Part shown: positions 24,791 to 33,627 of the stretch, piece after piece | Numbering within the stretch: position 1 is the stretch's first letter | Layout of the letters: the number at the start of each line of letters is the position of its first letter | Source of the DNA: Lentisphaerae bacterium RIFOXYA12_64_32 | Lineage (GTDB): Bacteria; Verrucomicrobiota; Lentisphaeria; Oligosphaerales; YB12-FULL-65-16 | DNA: 55,189 bases | Assembly (NCBI GenBank): GCA_001803235.1 | Contig: MHBL01000444.1 | Coordinates: 1 to 55,189 of the forward strand | Direction: 5' to 3' | Position numbers and translations under genes: made by a program | Notes under the pieces: model-generated | Database searches by the model: none | Told to the model about the DNA's origin: nothing | What the model saw: the letters and a program-made list of their open reading frames with translations, nothing else

Positions 24791-26614
24791 TCACGGCGAG
24801 GCGGGTCGCTTCTGTCTCAACGGCACGACGCCCGCTGCCTGCATCTCGCGCTGCAGAAGGTCTAGATTCTGCCGGTATCGCGTATCGCGCGGGTCCATCT
24901 CCAGCGCGAGCGAGAAATACCGCTCGGCCAAGGTCCATTCCCTCCTCTGCGCCGCCTCCGCGCCGAGATCGTTCAGCACCGTGCCGGCACGGGCCTCGCA
25001 AAGCAGGGGAACGCCTTCCTCCACCCGCCCGACACCGCACAGGGCGTACCCGAGCAGCATGGTGTGTTCCGCGGACGGAATGTTGGCGCGCAACGTCAGC
25101 AGGATGGGCAGTGCCTCGCCGGCGCGGTTACGCGCGAGCAGCGCCTTGGCCAGGTTGCGCTGAGCACGGCCATCGCGCGGCATCTGACGGACCGTCGTTT
25201 CCCACAGGCTGAGTTCGTTCCGCCACACCCGAGAACGGTCCAGCGTCAACGCGGCCAGCAGACACAAGACCGCAGTGACCACAGCAAGAACCGTCCGCGA
25301 CCGAGTACGCCCCAACCCGCTCTGCGCCAAAATGATACTGATTCCCATTGTGGGCAGATACAGGAACCGCTCCGCCCCCAACTGCAGCATGGGGATCAGA
25401 TTCATGACCGGCGCCAGCGCCAGCCAGAACCACAACCATCCCGCCAACAAACGCCGACGCCACAGCCACCATGACAACAGTCCGACAACCATTAGAAAAC
25501 AGGCCGTGTACCCCCACGCTACGGCATCCGTCATGGACCCAGCCCGCGGGAAACCGTGGTAGTCCGCCAGCAGTCCGACGGGCAATACCTCCAACCGTAG
25601 GTACCGCAAGAACACCCGCGGCATGCTCAACCAGGTGGTCCAACAGTCGCCGGTGACAAATCCCGCCTGCGACGTCCGCCCCAGCACATGGTGCCGCCAC
25701 GCCAGGCCGACGACAACCAGCAACCCCGTGACAAAAACAGCCCATCCCCGGGAACCGTGCCTTTCGCCCCACCCGTTCCTCTTAACCCCAGTTGCCTCGA
25801 CGCGGTTGGGGACCATGTCCCGTGCGCAACCTGGCGAGTCGAGGTCCCCCGCATCAGTTGCCTGGTCACCGGGACAATCCTCGGCCGTCACCTTTCCCGA
25901 CACCCGACACTCGACACTTGCCCCCCGGCGCGAGGCAAATGCGGGCCCCGAAACCCGCTCCAACCACAACCAAGCCCCCAGCCACACAGGCAGGAATACG
26001 GCCGACTCCTTGCTGAGCAGAGCACCCAGAAACAGCACCGCACACACAACCACACCGCGCCGGTCCACCCTGTCCGAACGCAGGCGCAACCAGGTCAAGG
26101 CCGTCCACAACACGAAGAGTGCAGCCAGCAGGTCCTCCGCTTCTTTGGCCCAACACACAACCTCGGTGTTGACCGGATGCAAAGCGAAGAGGGCCGTTCC
26201 AAGGAAGCACCCCAGCGTGTTGCCGGGACAAAGGAGACACAGCAATTGGAACAGGCTGAAACACACCGCCACATGCAGCAGCAGGTTCAGAGCATGGTAC
26301 GGGGCCGGTTCGGCGCCCCAGACAGCATACACGAGTGCGTGCGCCAGAGTGCGCAGGGGGCGGAAGTTCTCCCGAGTGATCTCTACAGACGGGTCGTAGG
26401 GTTCACCGACGCCCGCAGCAGGCGCGGCAACGAGTGCCCGCAATGCCAACGGCAAACTCCGAAGACTCCGGTTGTGCGTGATAACGCCGAAGTCGTCCCA
26501 GACGAGTTCATGCTGAAGCGTGGGAAGGTAGGTCAAAAGCGCGATCAGGCAAAGCCCCAACACCATCCCATGCTGCCCGGCCGTTGGCCTTTTGCCTTGC
26601 ACTTCTGTCCCCAA
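24791..26614 (-). CDS. TMTC-like multi-pass membrane protein with C-terminal TPR repeats
   Basis: This 607-residue protein has about ten to twelve hydrophobic helices, with short loops containing VWDDFGVI near the N-terminus and ALHPVNTEVVCWAKEAEDLLAALF near residue 145. Those motifs are typical of the bacterial TMTC/O-mannosyltransferase-like family, GT-C fold. The C-terminal 130 residues are helical and resemble tetratricopeptide repeats. A GT-C glycosyltransferase role at the membrane is likely by family, but donor and acceptor are unknown. The TTG start lies ten bases after the upstream stop, so the pair is probably one transcript; an ATG at 26566 is an alternative. Residues about 226-294 are an unusual hydrophilic insertion. 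Confidence 0.75.
   Translation of the reverse strand: MGTEVQGKRPTAGQHGMVLGLCLIALLTYLPTLQHELVWDDFGVITHNRSLRSLPLALRALVAAPAAGVGEPYDPSVEITRENFRPLRTLAHALVYAVWGAEPAPYHALNLLLHVAVCFSLFQLLCLLCPGNTLGCFLGTALFALHPVNTEVVCWAKEAEDLLAALFVLWTALTWLRLRSDRVDRRGVVVCAVLFLGALLSKESAVFLPVWLGAWLWLERVSGPAFASRRGASVECRVSGKVTAEDCPGDQATDAGDLDSPGCARDMVPNRVEATGVKRNGWGERHGSRGWAVFVTGLLVVVGLAWRHHVLGRTSQAGFVTGDCWTTWLSMPRVFLRYLRLEVLPVGLLADYHGFPRAGSMTDAVAWGYTACFLMVVGLLSWWLWRRRLLAGWLWFWLALAPVMNLIPMLQLGAERFLYLPTMGISIILAQSGLGRTRSRTVLAVVTAVLCLLAALTLDRSRVWRNELSLWETTVRQMPRDGRAQRNLAKALLARNRAGEALPILLTLRANIPSAEHTMLLGYALCGVGRVEEGVPLLCEARAGTVLNDLGAEAAQRREWTLAERYFSLALEMDPRDTRYRQNLDLLQREMQAAGVVPLRQKRPASP
25897..25917 (+). repeat. Heptamer tandem repeat inside the TMTC-like gene
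   Basis: CCGACAC, CCGACAC and TCGACAC stand in direct tandem within the coding region, in the part that encodes the hydrophilic insertion between two membrane helices. Similar CCGACCT heptamers occur in an intergenic region at 49911. Confidence 0.6.
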
Positions 26615-26624
26615 CCGTCAACCG

Positions 26625-29324
26625 CTACTTCTTCCCCGCTTCCGCCTTGCCGTCCGGTTGCTTCTCCCCCTCCTTGGGCGGTTCAGCACCCGTCACCTCA
26701 ACCCGCAGGGGCACGGACTGCTCCCCATACCAGTTCACGCCGCAGACAAACAGCGCCTTCTCGGCAAGATCAGGGATGATGACACTCATCGGAGCCGCGT
26801 TGATCTGCACGGCAAATGCCGACGCCAGTTTCCCAAGCTTCCATTCTGTGTAGGAATCGGGTTGCACCGCCCAGGAGCGATTCCAGCGCCGTGCCGAAGC
26901 AACCTGCAACCGCCGCACCAAGAGGAACGGATCCATTTCGAGGAACTTATCCCCAGCGGTGCGAGTGATGATGCCGACCAGGTGTGACTCATCAAGGGCT
27001 TCCGGGGCCGTGTCCTTAGGCGCCGCAAACACTCGAAGCGAGACACACTTCTCCGGCGCGTCCTTCCACTTGACCTGACATGCACCACCCTCTTCTGCCG
27101 GCGCACTGATCACCACGACGCCCGCTGGGACGTCCGGACTCGTCCGCCGTTCCAGGTACTGAGAGAACTCCACGATCGACGGAAGGAACGCCCCGGAGGT
27201 CACCGCTTCGTCCGTGTCGTTCTGCTTCCACAGCCCGTCAGGCGTCACGCAGTGCTCAATCACGTACCGAAACGCCTCGGCCACCCCTTCGTACGCCCTG
27301 GTCTTCCGCTCTCGGCTGCCCGCCTCAGCCGTGACCCGCAACAAGTACATGGCGTTACTCGTCGCCGCCAGAGAACAGCGCTGCTCAGGTTTGTGGGCGG
27401 GGGCGTCCCGGAAGTCGTAGGCGGACGACGGCCAGGCCGCGAACATCCGCTTGCCCTCCACTTCGTACGAGACCTGCATGTCCATCACGGTGGCCAGAAT
27501 CTGGGCCGCCCGCGGCGGTTTCTCCGTGGTCAACGACATCCACGCCAACGCTTCCGAGGCGCGGTCCGCACGCACGATCCGCGCTTCGCCAAACAGCCCG
27601 TCCAGAACATGCCAAGTTGCGGCCAGGCTCCGCGGCGTCTTCCCGCAGCCCCACAGACCGCTCTCCGGATCCTGGTCCGTCTTGATGACCTCCGCGACCG
27701 CCGTGGTCCAACCTTCCGCCAAGGGCGGCAAGACCTCGAATTTCAGGCCCAGGTGATACCATTCCGCCAGGGCTCCGACCACATAGTCGAAATGCATCGG
27801 GTCCTGTTTCGCCTTCGTCTTGTAGTAGTCCGCGAACCCCGCCTGGGTCGTGATGTCGTAGGGCTGACCCTGAAGTCCGGCAACGGGCCCGTTCCAGAAG
27901 GCCCACTTGTAGTGCAACGCCTTGCCCCACCGGAAGTGGTGCGGCAACTCGTCAAACATCGGGTTCGGCGCCACACTGCCCGACACCGGATCCTGCTTCT
28001 CTTCCAGCGTGTACCGGTTCTGCGTCGTAATGGGTTCCCAGGACAGCGTGGAAAACCAGACCGTGCCCTGCGCCGGGTTGAACAGACGCACGAACAAGCC
28101 CGGGCCGGCGTCCTCCGCCTTGCCCTTGTCGCCTTTGCCCTTCATGGCGTCCGCCTTCTTGTCGCCCTTCGCAGACTCGCCCTTGCCACTCTTGGCCGTC
28201 CCCTTTTCCGACTTGCCCTCTTTCCCCGTCTCCACCTTCTTCTCGTCGGCACCCTCGCCTTCTGCGGCCTCTCCGTCAACCTTCTTCTCACCTTCCTTGG
28301 CCTCGCCCGCCTTGCCTTCGTCACCTTCCGCCTTGCCTTCGTCACCTTCCGCCTTGACGCCATCCGCGGCCTTCTCACCATCCGCGGCCTTAGCCTCGGC
28401 TTCGGGCGCCTCGTCCTTGACTTCCACATCCGGTTTCGGCTCGCCTGGGATAAAGACGTCCTGGTAGTAGCAGTGCCAAGGGAACGTGCCTTGAGTCTTC
28501 ATCAACGCCGGCACACTCCCCAACACGATCTTGCCATCCTGATCCTTCAGAATCACGTCCATGCCCGGCGGCCCGCCCCAGCAATCGTTCTCGATCCCCA
28601 CGCCGTCAGCCCTCATCCACACGAACAGCCGAATGGACCGACCTTCAAAAGGCCGCACGTCTATCGGAAGCCGTGTCGCCAACGCCAGCGACTTCCCGCC
28701 GGCAAGGCGAACGGCCGGCAGGCCAGACAGCTTGTACTTCGTGCTCAGCCGTTTCTCGGCATCCAACCACTCCGCCGGCTTCTGGTCCGAACCGAGAAGG
28801 TCGCTCCAGGGAATCGGCGTGGCAAAAAAGTCGACGGTCCCGTGCATGAAACACCGCCACAGATCGGGCTCACGCCACTTCTTCCGCTGTCCAGGCCGAC
28901 CCCGCACGAGGTTGACAACCGTGGCGTCCCCGACGGCAACCGTCACCTCCACTTCCGGTGGCGGAGGCGCCTCGACAGGCGCCTGTTCCGCCTGCTCTGG
29001 CGCTTTCCCGTCCTCCGGCTTGGCTCCCTCTTCCTTCTCCCCCTCCGCCTTCTCGACCGCGGGCTTCTCGCCCTCCGCGTCGGCTTCCTCGCCCTTCGCC
29101 TCCTTGGCGGCCTCGGCTTTCGGTTCCGCCGCCTTGGTCCCTTCAGTCTCACCCTCAGCTTTCTTTTCCGCGGCTTGCGCCGCGGCAGGGGCCGCCTCCG
29201 CCGGATCCTGCTTGTCTTCGGCCCACACACTCAGGCACAGAAACGCGCCCAACAACGCCACCCCCGCCACCCCCGGCAGTATCCGAGCCCAAGCCTTGCG
29301 CAATGCCCTGCTCATCATGGCCAT
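26625..29324 (-). CDS. Exported protein with Lys/Glu/Ala-rich segments and toroid-like domain
   Basis: This 899-residue protein has a signal peptide (hydrophobic core about residues 15-33, cleavage likely after SVWA). Two low-complexity blocks rich in Glu, Lys, Ala and Gly lie at about 35-125 and 305-408; the second contains tandem KAEGDEG units. The domain between them is beta-rich. From about residue 490 a helical region (YVVGALAEWYHLGLKF..., SGLWGCGKTP..., DGLWKQND) resembles the alpha/alpha-toroid of prenyltransferase or glycosidase-like proteins. No active site is obvious. The start at 29324 gives the best signal peptide and has AGGAAAAGG upstream. It lies 65 bases after leuD and ten before the TMTC-like gene. 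Confidence 0.7.
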   Translation of the reverse strand: MAMMSRALRKAWARILPGVAGVALLGAFLCLSVWAEDKQDPAEAAPAAAQAAEKKAEGETEGTKAAEPKAEAAKEAKGEEADAEGEKPAVEKAEGEKEEGAKPEDGKAPEQAEQAPVEAPPPPEVEVTVAVGDATVVNLVRGRPGQRKKWREPDLWRCFMHGTVDFFATPIPWSDLLGSDQKPAEWLDAEKRLSTKYKLSGLPAVRLAGGKSLALATRLPIDVRPFEGRSIRLFVWMRADGVGIENDCWGGPPGMDVILKDQDGKIVLGSVPALMKTQGTFPWHCYYQDVFIPGEPKPDVEVKDEAPEAEAKAADGEKAADGVKAEGDEGKAEGDEGKAGEAKEGEKKVDGEAAEGEGADEKKVETGKEGKSEKGTAKSGKGESAKGDKKADAMKGKGDKGKAEDAGPGLFVRLFNPAQGTVWFSTLSWEPITTQNRYTLEEKQDPVSGSVAPNPMFDELPHHFRWGKALHYKWAFWNGPVAGLQGQPYDITTQAGFADYYKTKAKQDPMHFDYVVGALAEWYHLGLKFEVLPPLAEGWTTAVAEVIKTDQDPESGLWGCGKTPRSLAATWHVLDGLFGEARIVRADRASEALAWMSLTTEKPPRAAQILATVMDMQVSYEVEGKRMFAAWPSSAYDFRDAPAHKPEQRCSLAATSNAMYLLRVTAEAGSRERKTRAYEGVAEAFRYVIEHCVTPDGLWKQNDTDEAVTSGAFLPSIVEFSQYLERRTSPDVPAGVVVISAPAEEGGACQVKWKDAPEKCVSLRVFAAPKDTAPEALDESHLVGIITRTAGDKFLEMDPFLLVRRLQVASARRWNRSWAVQPDSYTEWKLGKLASAFAVQINAAPMSVIIPDLAEKALFVCGVNWYGEQSVPLRVEVTGAEPPKEGEKQPDGKAEAGKK

Positions 29325-29389
29325 ACCCTTTTCCTGTCCCTCCGCCAAGTCGCCGGAGGGTCCCGCTTCAGACCGTCGCCGCACCCGGC

Positions 29390-29935
29390 TCAGTTCCGAG
29401 CCATCATCCCCGTCCCGCGGGCAAACTCAAACAACCCGCCGTGATCGATCACCGCCTTGGCCTCCCCCAAATCCTGGGTCTCATACTCCCGACGGCGCCC
29501 CACAACGCACAGCCGACGCGCGGTCAGGTCCAATTCGACCTCATCGCCCGTCTTCAGTTCTTCGCACAACCGGGTCGCACACTCCACCGGGTACAACTCA
29601 CCGGTGGCAATCGCATTCCGGAAGAAAATCCGCGCGTACGACTCGGCCACCACGGCCTCGACCCCGGCCGCGCCCAGGCTCACCGGCGCATGCTCACGAC
29701 TCGAACCACACCCGAAGTTCCGCCCCGCAATCACGATTGCGTACGGGGTCTTCATCTGCCCGGCAGGGACGAACCTGGGGTACGAATCCGGCAACCCGCA
29801 CAACGCGTAACTCCCGAGTTTCTCGTACTCATCCGGAATGGTCGGAACCAAGTTCAGATACTGCGCCGGAATGATCTGGTCGGTGTCAATGTTGTCGCCG
29901 ACCACGAACACCTTGCCCCTGATCTTGTCTGCCAT
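29390..29935 (-). CDS. leuD: 3-isopropylmalate dehydratase small subunit
   Basis: This 181-residue subunit shows the LeuD/homoaconitase small-subunit motifs: GDNIDTDQIIPA near the start, the GRNFGCGSSREHAP loop, and the aconitase swivel-domain fold. It pairs with the large subunit upstream to isomerise 2- and 3-isopropylmalate in leucine synthesis, or a related hydroxyacid. The length is that of the short bacterial/archaeal type. The ATG at 29935 is chosen because the family N-terminus begins here; an in-frame GTG at 29962 would add nine residues. It follows leuC by about 90 bases on the same strand. Confidence 0.92.
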   Translation of the reverse strand: MADKIRGKVFVVGDNIDTDQIIPAQYLNLVPTIPDEYEKLGSYALCGLPDSYPRFVPAGQMKTPYAIVIAGRNFGCGSSREHAPVSLGAAGVEAVVAESYARIFFRNAIATGELYPVECATRLCEELKTGDEVELDLTARRLCVVGRRREYETQDLGEAKAVIDHGGLFEFARGTGMMARN

Positions 29936-30025
29936 AGTTACGGTCTCGCTTATATCACTCACTCTGATACAAACTGCACTGCGGTACCTGGCGGTGGCAC
30001 CTCATCAACCTCGCCCCTCGCCCTG

Positions 30026-31330
30026 TCACGAGGGGAGAATCTCGCGCGGATCCGTCACTCGCCCGGTGATCGCCGACGCCGCAGCGGTCAGCGGCGACGC
30101 CAGGATCACCGATGCCGTCTTTGCACCCATGCGCCCGACAAAGTTCCGGTTCGTGGTGCTGATGCAGACCTCCGGACCGTTGCAGCGCCCGAACGTGTCC
30201 TCCGGACCACCCAGGCATGCGGCACAGGATGGCAACGCCGGTTCGATGCACCCGGCCTGCCGGAAAATGTCCACCAGCGGGACCCCGCCGACGCACTCGC
30301 TGCGCAACGCCTCGGCCACTTCCACCGTGGCCGGCACCAGGAACGTATCGACCGTCACTTTGCGGCCCTTGAGAACCCGCGCGGCGGCGATGAAGTCCTC
30401 CGTCTTGCCGCCCGTGCAACTGCCGATGTAGGCCCGGGTAATGCGCAGGTCGCCGCAAGCCTTGGCCGGTTTCACCAGGTCCGGCGAATGCGGCAGCGCC
30501 ACCACCGGTTCCAGTTCCTCGGCCCGGTAGCGGTACGTCGCGCAGTACTCGGCGTCCGCATCGCTCTGGAAACAGGTGAACGGTTTGCTCGTGCGCTGCC
30601 GCACGTAGGCCAGGGTCGTCTCATCCGCGGCCACAATCCCGTTCTTCGCACCCGCCTCGATGGCCATGTTACAGATCGTCATGCGCTCGGACATCGGCAA
30701 CGCGCTGACCGTACCGCCGCAGAACTCCATGGCCTCGTACGTCGCGCCGTCCACGCCCAAGTCGCCAATGATCCGCAGAATGATGTCCTTGCCCATGACC
30801 AAACCGGGCAACTGGCCATCAATCACGAACCGGCGGCTGGCCGGGACCTTGATCAGCAGCTTCCCCGTGCCCATCACAAACGCCGCATCCGTGTTCCCAA
30901 TCCCTGTCGCGAACTCGCCGAATGCACCGTGCGTGCAGGTGTGACTGTCCGTGCCGAACATCACTTCACCCGGCCGGCAGTGCCCCTTCTCCGGCAGCGT
31001 CACGTGGCAGACCCCGGAATAGCTCGGGGTCCCGGGATCGTAGAAGTACGGCAACTTTTCCGACGCCGCGAAAGCGCGGCACAAGTCGATGTTGCGAAGG
31101 CACTTCTGGTCCTTGGTGAAGATGTAATGGTCAGGCGTGAGCACGATCCTCTCAGGGTCGAACACGTGCGCCTTCTCACCGAACTCGCGGCGGAAAATGC
31201 CGATCGTCCCCGGACCGCACACGTCGTGCGTCATCAGGATGTCCGCCATCACCCAGACGTTCTCGCCCGGCCGGACCCCACCCCGCCCGGAACCCCGAGC
31301 CAGGATTTTCTCGGTAATCGTCATACCCAT
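30026..31330 (-). CDS. leuC: 3-isopropylmalate dehydratase large subunit
   Basis: This 434-residue aconitase-family subunit has the hydrolyase motifs: GTDSHTCTHGAFGEFATGIG, GSCTGG with the first cluster Cys, and PSCAACLGG with the other two. These hold a [4Fe-4S] cluster that binds substrate directly. Together with leuD it forms isopropylmalate isomerase in the leucine pathway; homoaconitate or methylmalate activity cannot be excluded from sequence. The ATG at 31330 has AGGAAAA upstream. It is the first gene of a minus-strand run and is divergent from the exonuclease gene; no leader peptide or T-box is apparent. Confidence 0.92.
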   Translation of the reverse strand: MGMTITEKILARGSGRGGVRPGENVWVMADILMTHDVCGPGTIGIFRREFGEKAHVFDPERIVLTPDHYIFTKDQKCLRNIDLCRAFAASEKLPYFYDPGTPSYSGVCHVTLPEKGHCRPGEVMFGTDSHTCTHGAFGEFATGIGNTDAAFVMGTGKLLIKVPASRRFVIDGQLPGLVMGKDIILRIIGDLGVDGATYEAMEFCGGTVSALPMSERMTICNMAIEAGAKNGIVAADETTLAYVRQRTSKPFTCFQSDADAEYCATYRYRAEELEPVVALPHSPDLVKPAKACGDLRITRAYIGSCTGGKTEDFIAAARVLKGRKVTVDTFLVPATVEVAEALRSECVGGVPLVDIFRQAGCIEPALPSCAACLGGPEDTFGRCNGPEVCISTTNRNFVGRMGAKTASVILASPLTAAASAITGRVTDPREILPS

Positions 31331-31497
31331 GTTGGCTTTTTTCCTATGAAAATGATAGTAAGACGCACCCGACACCCCAGACTCGTCGGACGGGTGTGAC
31401 GTGTCGGATCCATCGAATATCTCTTGGCAACACTCTCGTCATCAAGGAAACACGGTGTAGTTTACCCGAGACCTGGGCCAAAAACAAGGAAGGTGCC

Positions 31498-32103
31498 TTG
31501 GAAACACTGCAGACATACCGGCGCGCGCTCCCGCGCGAAGAGATTAACGCCCTGCCCATTTGGCGGTACGAGGGCCCCATTCACCTGATCCAGTCCCAGG
31601 ACGCGGCGGCAACCGCCATCGCCGGCCTGGCCGGACAGGCCGTCCTCGGGTTCGATACCGAGACGCGGCCGGCCTTCCACAAGGGGCAGCATTTCCGGCC
31701 AGCCTTGCTCCAGCTCGCCAGCACCGAAGCCGTTTACCTCTTCCCCATCGCGCGCCTCGGCCTGACCGACGCCATGCTGCGCCTGTTCACGGACGCCACA
31801 GTACTCAAAGCCGGCGTCGCCCTGCGCGACGACCTCAAGGAGCTCCAGGCCATGACCCCCTTCGAGCCCGCCGGCTTCGTGGACCTCGGTGTCCTGGCAC
31901 ACCAGGCGGGCTTACCCACCTGCGGACTCCGCACCCTCGCCGCCAATCTGCTCGGGATCCGCATCTCAAAGAAGGCGCAACGCAGCAACTGGGCTGTCCC
32001 GCAACTCACGCCGCAGCAGATCACCTACGCCGCCACCGACGCCTGGATCAGCCGCGAACTCTACCTCAAACTCGTCGCCCTCGGCGCCGGCAGAGCGCCG
32101 TGA
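31498..32103 (+). CDS. RNase D-like 3'-5' exonuclease
   Basis: This DEDD-superfamily nuclease of about 201 residues has the three Exo motifs: GFDTETRP (Exo I), KAGVALRDDLKEL (Exo II) and YAATDAWISREL (Exo III, Y-x3-D type). It is the bare catalytic domain, lacking the HRDC domains of full RNase D, so it resembles the short bacterial form. It likely trims structured RNA or DNA 3' ends with two metal ions. A TTG at 31498 is the best start because AAGGAAGG lies just upstream; earlier in-frame codons lack a ribosome-binding site. It stands divergent from leuC and convergent with mutM. Confidence 0.82.
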   Translation: METLQTYRRALPREEINALPIWRYEGPIHLIQSQDAAATAIAGLAGQAVLGFDTETRPAFHKGQHFRPALLQLASTEAVYLFPIARLGLTDAMLRLFTDATVLKAGVALRDDLKELQAMTPFEPAGFVDLGVLAHQAGLPTCGLRTLAANLLGIRISKKAQRSNWAVPQLTPQQITYAATDAWISRELYLKLVALGAGRAP

Positions 32104-32133
32104 CGAGCGAAGGTTCGGTGTTCAGGCGGGCCA

Positions 32134-32967
32134 TCACCTCTGACACTTCGGACAGTGGTACGTCGAACGGCCGGCTTGAACGGTGCGGCGGACTTTGCCG
32201 CGACAGCCGCGGCGGCGGCAGGGCAGCCCCGCACGCCCGTAAACGGCCAACTCGACGTGGAAGCGCCCCGCGCTGCCGTCCGGAGCCTGGAAGTCGCTGA
32301 TCGTGGTGCCGCCGGCGCGGATCGCGCGCCGCAGAACCTGCTTCACCGCCCTGACCAGGCGCCGGCATTCGGCCTCTGTGAGACCCGCGGCTGCGCGCTC
32401 GGGCCGGACCCCCGCGCCGAACAACGCCTCGTTGGCGTAGATGTTGCCAACGCCCGCCACCACGGCCTGGTCCATGAGCAGGTTCTTGATCGGCTTGCGC
32501 CGCTCGCGCGTTGCCGCGTAGAGCGACCGCGCACTGAACTGCGGACTCAGCGGCTCGCAGCCGAGGTCGCGCAGTTCGCAGGGATCCGCTCCGACCGCCG
32601 GCAGCACGCACACCACGACAGATCCGAACCGGCGCGGGTCGGTGAAACGCCACTCCGCACCGTTGTCGAGCGTCCACACGACATGCTCGTGCTTCAGGCG
32701 TGGGGCCTCGCTCTTGCACACCCGCATGGCGCCCGTCATGCCCAGGTGCAGGAGCAACGCCGTTCCCCCCGAAAACTCGACCACGATGTACTTGCCGCGC
32801 CGCCGTACGTCCATGACCGCGCGCCCGACCGTGGCGCGCTCGATCGCAGCCACGTCGCTCGCCCGACGCAACCGTGCAGACGTCGCACGCACACCAGTGA
32901 GCGTCCGCCCGACCAAGTGCGGCCGCAACCCGCGACACACCGTCTCAACTTCCGGCAATTCCGGCAT
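32134..32967 (-). CDS. mutM: Formamidopyrimidine-DNA glycosylase
   Basis: This 277-residue bifunctional glycosylase/AP lyase excises 8-oxoguanine and other oxidised purines. It starts with PELPEVE, which carries the catalytic N-terminal Pro and Glu, and contains DPRRFG, the helix-two-turn-helix GVGNIYANEALFGAGV, and a C-terminal zinc finger. The finger is unusual: the first Cys pair is spaced C-x4-C (CRRRGC) whereas the second is C-x2-C (CPKC). GAGG precedes the ATG. It lies downstream of a degenerate Gfo/Idh fragment on the same strand. Confidence 0.93.
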   Translation of the reverse strand: MPELPEVETVCRGLRPHLVGRTLTGVRATSARLRRASDVAAIERATVGRAVMDVRRRGKYIVVEFSGGTALLLHLGMTGAMRVCKSEAPRLKHEHVVWTLDNGAEWRFTDPRRFGSVVVCVLPAVGADPCELRDLGCEPLSPQFSARSLYAATRERRKPIKNLLMDQAVVAGVGNIYANEALFGAGVRPERAAAGLTEAECRRLVRAVKQVLRRAIRAGGTTISDFQAPDGSAGRFHVELAVYGRAGLPCRRRGCRGKVRRTVQAGRSTYHCPKCQR

Positions 32968-33012
32968 GCTAAGTACCTCGCAGCAAACGCACCGGCACAC
33001 GCATCCGGAGCA

Positions 33013-33052
33013 CAGGGGCTCTGCCCCCGTACCCCCGCCGGGGACACAGCGT
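33013..33052. repeat. G/C-run repeat, minus-oriented copy
   Basis: Read on the minus strand, this GC-rich block has the pattern GCGGGGG..GGGGGCAG..CCCC, which recurs on the plus strand at about 47363-47398. It sits between mutM and the gene fragment. Confidence 0.35.
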
Positions 33053-33079
33053 GCCCCCGGCCCCCCGCATGATTGGCGC

Positions 33080-33116
33080 GCGGCTTGCGTGTCCGGCGGC
33101 CGGACACGCAAGCCGC
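33080..33116. repeat. Perfect 37-bp palindrome
   Basis: GCGGCTTGCGTGTCCGG and its exact complement flank a CGG loop, giving a 17-bp perfect stem. It interrupts the end of the degenerate Gfo/Idh reading frame. It looks like an inserted REP-type hairpin or a strong terminator. Confidence 0.7.
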
Positions 33117-33117
33117 A

Positions 33118-33553
33118 GCACCAACGGCTTGCCGACGTTCAGTTCCGCCGCACCGCGCGTGCCCCAGATCCGCTGCACGTGCGTGTCGTTCGTCGTTGCG
33201 CCCATCAGGTTGCGCACGATCGAACCGTTCGACATGTTGATCAGCGACGGCGTCACTCCGCCCATGCCTTCCTCGCTGCGCATCAGGTACCCCGGCAGCG
33301 TCTGCTTTCCGGGCAGCGCCACGACCCGTGTCGGTCGCGTACCCGTGATGACCATGACCGGCCCCAACGAATGCGTGCAGTAGTAATGAAACTGCACCCA
33401 ACTCCGCCAGTTGTGCACCGTGTTGCCCGGTTGCACCGGCAGTCCGTCGATGTAGGTGTAGGCCAGCGAGCGGCACTCGTGCACGTACTCATACTCGGCG
33501 TACATCAGGTCGCCGAACAACCCCTCGCGCCAACGCCGCGCCAGGGCTCTCAC
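33118..33553 (-). pseudogene. Truncated Gfo/Idh/MocA oxidoreductase fragment
   Basis: The frame at 33118-33553 encodes a stretch typical of the middle and C-terminal domain of Gfo/Idh/MocA dehydrogenases: ARRWREGLFGDLMYAEYEYVHECR, then YYCTHSLGPVMVITGTRPTRV (the catalytic-domain region) and NMSNGSIVRNLMGATTN. The Rossmann domain with its GxGxxG motif and the CEKP loop is missing entirely, and the N-terminal boundary lies at a repeat of family C (33556-33593). The C-terminal boundary lies at a perfect palindrome (33080-33116), after which the frame reads Arg/Pro/Gly-rich sequence to a stop. I read this as a dead remnant bounded by repeats; it has no credible start. Confidence 0.7.
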
Positions 33554-33555
33554 CC

Positions 33556-33593
33556 GGCGCGGGGACTGCAGGGCGGGAGCCTTGCGCTACTTC
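33556..33593 (+). repeat. Dispersed repeat family C, copy C1
   Basis: This 38-bp block matches 53972-54009 with 33 of 38 bases identical, both ending GGGAG(C/T)CTTGC(G/C)CTACTTC. It lies exactly at the broken 5' end of the Gfo/Idh fragment. Confidence 0.7.
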
Positions 33594-33627
33594 CTCAGAG
33601 CGTCGCCCCGCGACGACCGCGACGACA

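Noticed and set aside
27252..29444. A 730-codon plus-strand open frame.
   Set aside because: It is the shadow of the K/E/A-rich exported protein; its Leu/Arg/Phe-rich runs mirror Lys/Glu codons.
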